Positions 1-6,206 of a stretch of DNA of 12,053 nucleotides are shown here, piece by piece (the stretch's first letter is position 1; each line of letters opens with the position of its first letter). The notes beneath the pieces are model-generated. The model searched no databases, was not told the origin of the DNA, and saw only the letters and a program-made list of their open reading frames with translations. Source of the stretch: Desulfobacteraceae bacterium (GTDB lineage: Bacteria; Desulfobacterota; Desulfobacteria; Desulfobacterales; Desulfobacteraceae); the NCBI GenBank assembly GCA_003354055.1, contig PIVQ01000156.1, forward strand, positions 1-12,053. Reading direction: 5' to 3'. Position numbers and translations under genes: made by a program.

Positions 1-99
1 GAAGCTTCCGCAATTCGCCTCGATGCTTCTTGTCACCGATGAGGTTTCCCAAAGGGTGAACCGTTCTCCATTTACCCGAATTTCGAATGTATCTGTCAT
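1..99 (-). CDS. Baseplate hub / tail protein, Mu gpP (gp44)-like, N-terminal fragment
   Basis: An ATG at 97-99 opens a frame of 33 codons that continues past the left edge, so only the N-terminus is visible. The translation begins MTDTFEIRVNGERFTLWETS and continues with a VTRSIE motif followed by a CGSF segment. A short beta strand with 'nG' followed by 'sVTRSIE...sF' is the usual opening of Mu gpP and related gp27-like hub proteins, which sit under the tail tube and carry the spike. The ATG overlaps the stop of the upstream gpN-like gene as ATGA, which suggests translational coupling. The order tape measure, gpN, gpP is that of Mu, which strengthens the call. The fragment is short, so the identification rests on the motif and the position. 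Confidence 0.72.
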   Translation of the reverse strand, partial: MTDTFEIRVNGERFTLWETSSVTRSIEANCGSF

Positions 100-1412
100 G
101 TCCTAAATATCGTCGTTTCTCCAACCAGTCCTGCAGCGGGACGTTCTGGGTTAAGCGCCCGTAATTCCATGGCTCTGGTTTCAAGCTCATCGGAAGTCAA
201 GAAACTATCTGAATAAAGGGAATAGGCTTCGACAAATGACGATGAGGTCGAATGCTGAGTGATGATAACGGTAGAGGTCAATTGCTGGCGCTTCTGCTCG
301 ATGACACTCAAGGAGGCTTGCCGAGCATCTTCAATCGCAGCCCTTACCAGCGGATTAGACTGGATCAAGTTCTCGTCTGTTGTCTCATCCCACATAACTG
401 ATTCATGAGCCGCCTCGATTAGCTCCTTGGCGTCGGCTATTTCTTCCTGTGTTGTATAGTCCCTACGAGCGGCAATCTCGTATCCAACCAGCATGGCGTT
501 CACGCGATTTACGGCAGATATTCTGAGCCTGTTTTCATTGCGGTTTATGCGCTGTGCCGTTGTTGCCGGCCATAATGGTATGCCGCCGTTTGTTGATACG
601 GCCCTGCTTGTAGAATCTGCCCGGTAAGCCCCGTTTTCACCAAAGCTAGTCAATTTAATGATGCGCGTGAAGGCGGTTCCGATCTGTGCGAATGTGGATC
701 CGGTAAGACCGAAAGACAAGGTCTGCCAGATACCGACGACTTCATTATTCACAATGAAGTTTTCAGCAATTCCGGTCGCGGTCTGGGTTAGTGCAACGGC
801 ATTCTGCGCCACATTGTCAACCAGATCAGTAAGGGCAGTCAGTTCTTCTAGCGGGAGAATATCATTGAATTCATCGAGAAGCGTCTGTGAAGCTACGGTC
901 AAATCACTTGCAAATTGTTCAATATTGACCGCCGTAACAGGTTCGAAAAACTCTATATTATCGGTCATTGTCTGTCTCGATGTGTCGCTAAAATCAAAAA
1001 CCTCTTGCGTGTCAGAGGTTGATTTTGTCGGTCCAGATCCCGGCCTTCCAGCGGCGAATTCAAGAGTATAGACGATCTCGCCAACGTTCCTTTGAGAAGC
1101 CCGTTTTGTATAGGGCATTGCATGGACCTTGAAGCTCCCAAGGGTAGGCAGAACAAGAACGCCTTCACCACCCTGATTGAGAACACTTTCAAGCGCCCTC
1201 GCCTTATCTCCGAAGTCGGTCCCATGGACAAAAGCTTCAATGGTGAATTTTGGGGAAATCAAGCCGAGATCTTCAACAAATCTCTTTGGAGAATTCACAT
1301 ATTCATGCAGGACAATTTTGCGGCCTATTGAGTTTTGAACCTCACTTCTCACACGGAAAGGAACTCCGCGGTAAGAGGCTTCAAGCAGTTGATCGGTTAA
1401 TAGGTCGCTCAT
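96..1412 (-). CDS. N: DNA circularisation protein, Mu gpN (gp43)-like baseplate component
   Basis: The product is 438 residues. Residues about 8-122 match the DNA_circ_N family: EASYRGVPFRV (11-21), GRKIVLHEY (30-38), EDLG (47-50), a 'FTIEAFVHGTDF' strand pair, then GGEGVLVLPTLG (81-92) and a strand ending YTLEFAAG. In Mu, the member of this family, gpN, is a tail/baseplate protein acting between tape measure and hub; the 'circularisation' name is historical. The rest (about 125-438) looks mostly helical, with no motif I recognise; Mu gpN has a comparable long variable C-terminal part. The ATG overlaps the tape measure stop (ATGA at 1409-1412), and the stop overlaps the next ATG in the same way. 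The family call is firm; the molecular role is by analogy with Mu. Confidence 0.9.
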   Translation of the reverse strand: MSDLLTDQLLEASYRGVPFRVRSEVQNSIGRKIVLHEYVNSPKRFVEDLGLISPKFTIEAFVHGTDFGDKARALESVLNQGGEGVLVLPTLGSFKVHAMPYTKRASQRNVGEIVYTLEFAAGRPGSGPTKSTSDTQEVFDFSDTSRQTMTDNIEFFEPVTAVNIEQFASDLTVASQTLLDEFNDILPLEELTALTDLVDNVAQNAVALTQTATGIAENFIVNNEVVGIWQTLSFGLTGSTFAQIGTAFTRIIKLTSFGENGAYRADSTSRAVSTNGGIPLWPATTAQRINRNENRLRISAVNRVNAMLVGYEIAARRDYTTQEEIADAKELIEAAHESVMWDETTDENLIQSNPLVRAAIEDARQASLSVIEQKRQQLTSTVIITQHSTSSSFVEAYSLYSDSFLTSDELETRAMELRALNPERPAAGLVGETTIFRT

Positions 1413-3226
1413 TGCGCAAATCCCATATTATTACCAGTGTTCAAGGAAAAGACACTATTCGTTATTTTACTTCCCGGCTCTGCTGAAGCTGTAATATTAC
1501 CGCTCAATTCGACGCTTGTTTTTGGATTCCTTTCAGCGGCTCTTTCGGACGCAAGTTCCCCCTGTTTTCGCATTTCAGGAGTATCGCCAAAACCGAATAA
1601 AGAGGCAACATCATCGAACTGTGATTTGAACATGTCGCCAAAATCAGGCATTGCGCTAGTTATCGCCTCCCATGATCCCGCAAAATCAAGAGTAACAAAC
1701 CGCGTCACGGTTTCAACCAGCGCCCTTAAAAGCCTCAACGCAAATTGAATTGGTCTTAATATAACCGAGAAAATCAATCCTATTTTATTGAGCGCCCAGA
1801 ACAAAGCATCAAAGGCGTCGGCTCCCTCTGCGGTCATACCAAACAAGGTTGCGAAGGCTAATATTGTTTTGCCGATTTCAGATCCTATTCCGGTCAGAAC
1901 ATCAATGATCGGGTGCGCGGTATCGGTCCAATATATAAACACTCCTGCAAGCGCCATCACACCGGCAAGGGCTGCCGCGATGGGCGTTACAAGTGCACCC
2001 ACCATAGAAATCAAAATACCCAAAGGAACGGCGATCAGGGCAACACCAGCCACCAAGACAGCAATAGCGATGCCAAATTGCATGATTGCAGGGTGAGCCT
2101 TCGCAAATTCTTTAATGACGACAACGACCTTTCTGAAGACATTTAATAATGATCTATAAGCAGGAAGGAGGGTGTTTCCGATAGCCTCTCCCATATTCTT
2201 AAAGGCCGCAATTGCTCTATCTATTAAAGTCCGTGTTGTCTTCAATCGTATGTTTTCTTCACGCAGCATTGAGTCCCTGGCTTCTGGACTAATAGCCACC
2301 GCCATAACTTTATCGAGCATGCTCATCTTTGTGATCGCCGCATCAATGAATTTTGCAGCTTCACGACCGTATTTCTTTTCGATAACCGCGAACCGTCTAA
2401 GCTCAGGTATATCGGCTAATCTTTTTAATTCCCCCTTTACGGCCTTGAGGGGATCAACCATTAATTTCGCATTTAATTTTGCATCAGAACGCATCCGAGA
2501 GAACATCTGCCTTAAACCTGATGCTGCAAGCTCCTGACTGACTTCCACCTGATTAGCAAAAGCTGCAAATCCGGCAACGAGTTTTGGCGGCATCTTGAGA
2601 GCTGCCATGGTGCCACTTGTACGCTCGATGATGTTGATCATCATTTTGCCATCTGCGGCGAAACTATCAGCGAGTAAGTTGGTTGAATCAAGTAGCACTT
2701 TTAATTTGGCTATGGGCAGTCCGAGTTTAGCGCCGATTGATCCAAGAATTCGACCCGCTTCCTCATCGGCAAAATCAAAAGCGCCTGAAATTCTGGAACC
2801 AAGTACGACGAACTTTTCCAATTCCTTCAAGGGAATGCCCATTTTCAGACCGGCGAAACCCTGAGCCATAAGACCTATTTTATCCGCGCCGATCCTTTCA
2901 GACATATTTTCCATGGATTGCGTGAATTTATCTAGGCCTGTGGTCCCGTCTTTATTTACGCGGACAAGGTCAGCCATTGCGCTTTCCACATTAACGGCTC
3001 GATCTACAAATTTTTTCAACCCGCCAATTATCGCTGCTCCTCCGATCGCACCTGCCAGCGCTTCGAATTTGCTTGCTGCCTTGCCCGCCCGGTCACCTAG
3101 GGAGGCGACTTTTCGTCTTGCATCACCGGCGGCTTTACCAAATCTTTTGGTTTTCTCGGTTATCTTGCGTAGAGGACCCGAAAAGCGATCAACGACCGTA
3201 TAAAGATATTCGACATTAAACGCCAT
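1409..3226 (-). CDS. Tail tape measure protein
   Basis: This is the longest product in the window, 605 residues. It has the usual tape measure composition: a basic, Ala/Lys-rich helical N-terminus containing DRFSGPLRKI (13-22), a strongly hydrophobic block at about 381-432 able to span a membrane, and another hydrophobic helical stretch at about 475-505. The C-terminus turns polar and beta-rich (about 570-605). Such proteins set tail length, fill the tube lumen and are ejected at infection. It lies directly after the tail chaperone pair, the standard location, and its ATG overlaps the end of the frameshifted chaperone by 11 bases. A weak GGAAA lies just upstream of the ATG. There is no sign of a lytic transglycosylase or peptidase domain. 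At 605 residues it is short for the class. Confidence 0.93.
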   Translation of the reverse strand: MAFNVEYLYTVVDRFSGPLRKITEKTKRFGKAAGDARRKVASLGDRAGKAASKFEALAGAIGGAAIIGGLKKFVDRAVNVESAMADLVRVNKDGTTGLDKFTQSMENMSERIGADKIGLMAQGFAGLKMGIPLKELEKFVVLGSRISGAFDFADEEAGRILGSIGAKLGLPIAKLKVLLDSTNLLADSFAADGKMMINIIERTSGTMAALKMPPKLVAGFAAFANQVEVSQELAASGLRQMFSRMRSDAKLNAKLMVDPLKAVKGELKRLADIPELRRFAVIEKKYGREAAKFIDAAITKMSMLDKVMAVAISPEARDSMLREENIRLKTTRTLIDRAIAAFKNMGEAIGNTLLPAYRSLLNVFRKVVVVIKEFAKAHPAIMQFGIAIAVLVAGVALIAVPLGILISMVGALVTPIAAALAGVMALAGVFIYWTDTAHPIIDVLTGIGSEIGKTILAFATLFGMTAEGADAFDALFWALNKIGLIFSVILRPIQFALRLLRALVETVTRFVTLDFAGSWEAITSAMPDFGDMFKSQFDDVASLFGFGDTPEMRKQGELASERAAERNPKTSVELSGNITASAEPGSKITNSVFSLNTGNNMGFAQ

Positions 3227-3877
3227 GTTTCCGGGCTTTCGCTGCTATGTTTTCCAACTCTTTCCTTATTACAACTTGTTCATAATAAGATAGGGAAAGG
3301 GCTTCGTTATAGCTAATTGCCCCTTCGCTACTGTAGGCTATCCTGACTGCTGACTTTATTTCTCCATCATATCCCCGAGATAGCCGATACCAAAAAAAGC
3401 GCAATATTTCATCGCCAAATCAAGCTGATCTTTGTAGCTCATTTCTCCCCAATGAACCGGCTTTAACGGGACCGTACCATCGATCATGCAAATAGAATTT
3501 GTCTCGATGAGGATTGCATTCTTGAATTCTTCGAGGAACTTGGTGGTTAATTCCCCGTCTGTGTCTTCCAGAGAAAAACCAGCCATCAAAAACTGTTGAA
3601 TTTCTTCAGCCTGTTTGTTGAAATCTTCCTCTGACTTCGCGTCAAATTCTTCCATAATTGGCGTCGGTTGCTTTTGATCACCGAGCCGCTCACGTTGCTT
3701 TTCTGATACCTTTAGAATTACATTATTGATGATCATTGTCAGCTTGATCATGTATTTGGAGTGATCCCCTGTAGGCTCTGAAAGCTCCAAATATGGAGCC
3801 TCCTTGAAATCGCCGTTATAGGAATACTTGATCGGTTTCCTAAGCTGAAACGGGCAAAGCCCGGTAATTTGACTCAT
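3216..3877 (-). CDS. Tail assembly chaperone, -1 frameshift fusion (G-T type, Mu gp41/gp42-like)
   Basis: This is the predicted extended product of the chaperone gene. Translation starts at the ATG at 3877 and reads 162 codons to the second Phe codon in the T TTT TTT heptamer (3392-3398). It then slips back one base and continues in the -1 frame with WYRLSRGYDGEIK to the TAA at 3216-3218, giving about 220 residues instead of 173. The -1 extension is rich in helix-forming residues and ends in a Lys/Arg-rich tail (AAKARKHGV). It has only a TTG as possible start and no Shine-Dalgarno sequence, so independent expression is unlikely. In lambda and many other tailed phages such a fusion, made in minor amounts, bridges tube subunits to the tape measure. 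Its end overlaps the tape measure start by 11 bases. The frameshift is inferred from sequence, not shown. Confidence 0.85.
3336..3385 (-). promoter_or_regulatory. Inverted repeat downstream of the slippery site, possible frameshift stimulator
   Basis: On the coding strand GGCTATC (3379-3385) is perfectly complementary to GATAGCC (3336-3342). A U-G pair can extend the stem inward to 8 pairs. The first arm begins after a 6-base spacer from the heptamer, a distance typical of -1 stimulators. The loop is long (about 34 bases) and contains the zero-frame stop. A competing small hairpin, TATCT/GGATA with a 3-base loop, starts 9 bases after the heptamer. Which of these folds, or whether a pseudoknot forms, is not decided by inspection. 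Confidence 0.5.
3356..3877 (-). CDS. Tail assembly chaperone (short, zero-frame form; G-like / Mu gp41-like)
   Basis: This is the 173-residue zero-frame product. The N-terminus (PFQLRKPIKY, residues 9-18, then a 'leLsEPTGDHSKYM' segment) resembles Mu gp41-type chaperones, where a short strand-rich 'F.L..Pi' start is followed by 'l.EPt'. The remainder is helical and acidic. The C-terminal quarter (HWGEMSYKDQLDLAMKYCAFF) leads straight into the slippery heptamer, and the zero frame ends at a TAA at 3356-3358, 33 bases after the heptamer. It is thought to be a non-virion protein that coats the tape measure before tube polymerisation. A good AAGGG lies 8 bases before the ATG. It sits between tail tube and tape measure, the canonical position. 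Confidence 0.87.
   Translation of the reverse strand: MSQITGLCPFQLRKPIKYSYNGDFKEAPYLELSEPTGDHSKYMIKLTMIINNVILKVSEKQRERLGDQKQPTPIMEEFDAKSEEDFNKQAEEIQQFLMAGFSLEDTDGELTTKFLEEFKNAILIETNSICMIDGTVPLKPVHWGEMSYKDQLDLAMKYCAFFGIGYLGDMMEK
3392..3398 (-). promoter_or_regulatory. Programmed -1 ribosomal frameshift slippery heptamer (T TTT TTT)
   Basis: Seven consecutive T on the coding strand are read in the chaperone frame as the last base of a GCT codon plus two TTT codons. This is exactly the X XXY YYZ arrangement, with both tRNA-Phe able to re-pair perfectly after a -1 slip. The open -1 frame beyond it runs 58 codons to the tape measure start. Such sites in G/T-type tail chaperone genes are widely conserved among tailed phages. 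Confidence 0.88.
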
Positions 3878-3905
3878 ACTTTTATCCCTTGTTAATTTAC
3901 CGTGT

Positions 3906-3941
3906 TAATTTTTGGCTCCTCATATGTGGACGCAAAAATTA
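3906..3941 (-). other. Intergenic stem-loop between tail tube and chaperone genes
   Basis: A 9-base perfect inverted repeat (TAATTTTTG at 3906-3914 and CAAAAATTA at 3933-3941) encloses a 2x2 internal loop, a further TCC/GGA pairing and a CATATG-containing apex. It fills about half of the 73-base gap after the tube gene. Neither strand has a T-run after a GC-rich stem, so it is not a standard rho-independent terminator. A protein-binding palindrome or an RNA-processing/stability hairpin is possible. Confidence 0.5.
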
Positions 3942-3950
3942 TCGCATAGA

Positions 3951-4346
3951 TTATAGATCGGTTGGGTTGCCCTTCCACTCCAGAGCGATAACACCGTCAG
4001 AAGACTTCTGTTTCTCTGGGTCATTGATCAACGATGCGACCCGCATTGTCTCAGAAGCATTAGTCCCATCGGCAAAGCTTTCGACCAGACTGATTGTGTT
4101 CTGTCCGATGTTGGCCTTCCAGCCCTTGATTTGCTGTTCAATCGCTGGCGTAGGATAAACTGAGAACATCACTTCACCGATTTTAGTTTCGGCGTTTGAG
4201 GTATGCACAGTCTCGGCACTCTCCCCGCCAGCCGATGCAGAACGAACATTGGTTTCGCCCGTTCCGCCCTTGCTTGTTACGGTATTCGGAACAATGGAAA
4301 CCGTATCATCATTGATCCGAACAGTAGGGTTTGAAAAAGCTTGCAT
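3951..4346 (-). CDS. Tail tube protein (Mu gpM-like position)
   Basis: The product is 131 residues, close to the size of Mu-type tube proteins. It looks beta-rich: an early strand VRINDDTVSIVPNTV (9-23), a Gly/Ser-rich loop with an 'sASAGGESAETVHTS' segment, then KIGEVMFSVYPTP, and a last strand with DGVIALEWKGNP near the C-terminus. A terminal 'dG.i.v.w.G.p' is common in phage tube proteins. It directly follows the sheath gene, as in Mu, P2 and relatives. Many copies stack as the inner tube around the tape measure. The AAGGAG ribosome site (4356-4361), 9 bases from the ATG, overlaps the sheath stop. Sequence similarity alone is modest; the call leans on order, size and fold-like pattern. Confidence 0.78.
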   Translation of the reverse strand: MQAFSNPTVRINDDTVSIVPNTVTSKGGTGETNVRSASAGGESAETVHTSNAETKIGEVMFSVYPTPAIEQQIKGWKANIGQNTISLVESFADGTNASETMRVASLINDPEKQKSSDGVIALEWKGNPTDL

Positions 4347-4355
4347 TTAAATTCA

Positions 4356-4361
4356 CTCCTT
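4356..4361 (-). promoter_or_regulatory. Strong ribosome binding site of the tail tube gene
   Basis: AAGGAG on the coding strand lies 9 bases before the tube ATG and overlaps the sheath stop codon (TAA, 4360-4362). Ribosomes ending the sheath can reload at once. This fits the need for equally high amounts of sheath and tube. Confidence 0.7.
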
Positions 4362-5949
4362 AAACGGTAATTTCGAGGCGTTCGCCTGTCAGACTGAAAG
4401 TAAGGGCAAGATTGTAATCGATCTGCCCGATCTGGGTGACAATTGGCAGTGGTCCGTTGATCGTCACAAGCCGCTGTGACAGAGTGACCTCGACGGTCGT
4501 ATTGTCCCGGAAATAGCTTGTTGCATCATTGCCAGCCTGAACCAGAACCAACTCGGCAAGAGTGCCGTAAATCTGTAGCAGGATCGCCTTGATAGAGGCT
4601 TCGTTCTCAATTGAACGGTTAGCAACAAGATCGCCATCAGTCAAACGAGATTGAGGGAATGCTGCTTTGAGAGTTGAGAAGAAGATCTCACGGCAGACTG
4701 AGCCTGTATCAACAAAATTCAGATACAAGAAACTGTCATTTGAATTTCCGGCCGCATCTGTCGTGCGCGTCGTGACCACTGAGTTGGTGATCATGGAGTT
4801 GCCAGCGATATTCACACCGAAGGCCATTCCGCCGAGATCCCGTAGCTCGATCATTTCAGTGCCAGAATAAAGGTTCTTAGGCAGCGTGACAGGCGTCCGA
4901 CCAAGCAATGTGTTGTGATAGGCCAAAGAAGCCAGAGAAGGCCCCCCTGTGCTATCCGCTAGGCCGTTTGCGATAACAAGGTCGGCGATCTGCGCCCCGG
5001 TTGAAAGCCGTTTGGCTCGAACCGCCATAAATTCACACATCGAGAAGTCGGCAGGATGCAGAATAGCCGGTCCTTTATCGAGCGTATCGTCAATGCGGTT
5101 ATTGCCGCCGACGACCAAGGATTGAGAATTCAGGGGAGAAATGAACGATTTGAAATCCGCCAAGGTGTCGTCATGACCGGTGAAAATAACACCGTCCAAA
5201 AGCTGGTTTGATGAATTGAAACGGGTGTCAAACTCATCAGTCGGGATTGAAATGCTTGCTTGCCATGCTTCAGGCCATGCAAGGCCGGTAACGCGAAGCT
5301 CTGTTATTGAGTCAAGAGCATCTGTCAAAACCGGATCATTTGCCCCGCCAGTCCATCCGACAACGGTCGGTGTGGTTCCCGGCACTTCGCCAGAGATCCG
5401 GATACCGTAATAATCACCGATGGTCCCGACATCTACCGCCGTATAAGTGACGGTATTTGTCGCGACCCCGGAGGTGAAAAGCGCATCGGTCAATGTCGAG
5501 ACAGCAGCTTCAACCGCTATCGCAATATCATTTTCAGCGGTTCCGCTATCGATGGAAACCGTCATCCGATAAAGTTCTTCTGAAACCACATCAATGATAT
5601 AGGTTCCGTCTGCGGTTGCTGATCCGGTGAACTGAAGGGTTGCCGTTGCTGCCACGCCGGTTCCGCTTGGATCAACTGGAATGACATCGAGAACAGGAAC
5701 AACACCGCCCCCGCTGACATTGACAGTTTCACGCCATGCAATGATTTGCTGATAAAGAAAACCAACGCCAAAATTGGTTCGCATATCGGTATCGCTCATC
5801 AAATGAACGTCCTGAACCAATTCTTTATCGGTCGCGGTTCCAGTGGCCCCGTTCTGGCTTACAATTGCGTTTCTGCGGTCGCGAAAGGCATCAACTACTT
5901 GAGCCTGAAGCAATTGGATATTAACAAGGGGCTGTGAGACAACACTCAT
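4360..5949 (-). CDS. L: Contractile tail sheath protein (Mu gpL-like)
   Basis: The product is 529 residues, near the size of Mu gpL. A middle domain at about 100-206 has the pattern seen in Mu-type sheaths: TATLQFTGSATADGTYIIDV (102-121), then 'AIAVEAAVSTL', 'TYTAVDVGTIGDYYGIRI', and GGANDP (201-206). The C-terminal part has SRLTDGDLVANRSIENEASI followed by helix 'KAILLQIYGTLAELVLV' and a final beta segment (VEVTLSQRLVTINGPLP, LALTFSLTGE), matching the conserved C-terminal sheath domain that joins neighbouring subunits. The sheath surrounds the tube and contracts at infection, so it marks the phage as a myovirus. The ATG overlaps the stop of the upstream small gene (ATGA), with an AAAGGTG upstream. 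It is followed at once by the tube gene. Confidence 0.93.
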   Translation of the reverse strand: MSVVSQPLVNIQLLQAQVVDAFRDRRNAIVSQNGATGTATDKELVQDVHLMSDTDMRTNFGVGFLYQQIIAWRETVNVSGGGVVPVLDVIPVDPSGTGVAATATLQFTGSATADGTYIIDVVSEELYRMTVSIDSGTAENDIAIAVEAAVSTLTDALFTSGVATNTVTYTAVDVGTIGDYYGIRISGEVPGTTPTVVGWTGGANDPVLTDALDSITELRVTGLAWPEAWQASISIPTDEFDTRFNSSNQLLDGVIFTGHDDTLADFKSFISPLNSQSLVVGGNNRIDDTLDKGPAILHPADFSMCEFMAVRAKRLSTGAQIADLVIANGLADSTGGPSLASLAYHNTLLGRTPVTLPKNLYSGTEMIELRDLGGMAFGVNIAGNSMITNSVVTTRTTDAAGNSNDSFLYLNFVDTGSVCREIFFSTLKAAFPQSRLTDGDLVANRSIENEASIKAILLQIYGTLAELVLVQAGNDATSYFRDNTTVEVTLSQRLVTINGPLPIVTQIGQIDYNLALTFSLTGERLEITV

Positions 5950-6188
5950 TTCGTTTCACCTTTCTTCGCTGTTTGTTTGGTGTGTTTGGTTAAATCTTTG
6001 ACGCAATCATCAATTTTTGCGTCCCGTAACCGGTTGCGCCAATATTTGTCGGTTGGCATTCCATCGACAGCATTAACTATCGCGATTTTTCCGGGTGCGA
6101 CACCCTTCATTGAATGCTCGGTATTATTCTGGAGCTTCATTTTGTGGGTTCGCATCATTTTATCCTCATACATGTGTGACGTAAGCAT
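5946..6188 (-). CDS. Small Mu gp38-like protein (DUF2635-like)
   Basis: This short basic protein (80 residues from the chosen ATG) lies directly before the sheath, the place of gp38 in Mu. The core KLQNNTEHSMKG (about residues 18-29) followed by PGKIAIV and 'KYWRNRLRDAKI' resembles DUF2635-type proteins, where a strand pair is followed by an invariant Trp and 'rl.dgdi'. The function in Mu is not known. The C-terminus is Lys/Thr-rich. The start is uncertain. ATG at 6188 has AGGA 9 bases upstream, just after the previous gene's stop. ATG-ATG at 6158/6155 has a TGAGGA (6163-6168) and would give a product of about 69 residues that starts closer to the conserved core. A TTG at 6194 is less likely. 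Confidence 0.7.
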   Translation of the reverse strand: MLTSHMYEDKMMRTHKMKLQNNTEHSMKGVAPGKIAIVNAVDGMPTDKYWRNRLRDAKIDDCVKDLTKHTKQTAKKGETK

Positions 6189-6206
6189 AAACAATAATCC
6201 TTTTAT

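Noticed and set aside
658..1071. Plus-strand open frame of 137 codons
   Set aside because: It is antisense to the gpN-like gene, which has a clear family match and operon coupling. The translation is low in motif content and Ser/Val-rich as shadows are.
965..1240. Minus-strand frame of 91 codons inside the gpN-like gene
   Set aside because: It overlaps the conserved DNA_circ_N domain in another frame and has no recognisable product.
1788..2864. Several plus-strand frames opposite the tape measure
   Set aside because: They all lie within the tape measure gene on the other strand, lack ribosome sites and give Ala/Ser/Pro-rich translations of reverse-complemented helical codons.
3216..3404. 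Independent 62-codon gene before the tape measure
   Set aside because: Its only start is a TTG with no ribosome site, while the slippery heptamer joins it to the chaperone, so I treat it as the frameshift extension.
3906..3941. Classic rho-independent terminator after the tail tube gene
   Set aside because: The stem is AT-rich and no T-run follows it on the transcribed strand.
3878..3950. Internal promoter in the gap before the chaperone gene
   Set aside because: Only loose matches to -35 and -10 boxes are visible (TTGCGT with AAAATT about 17 bases later), not enough to call.
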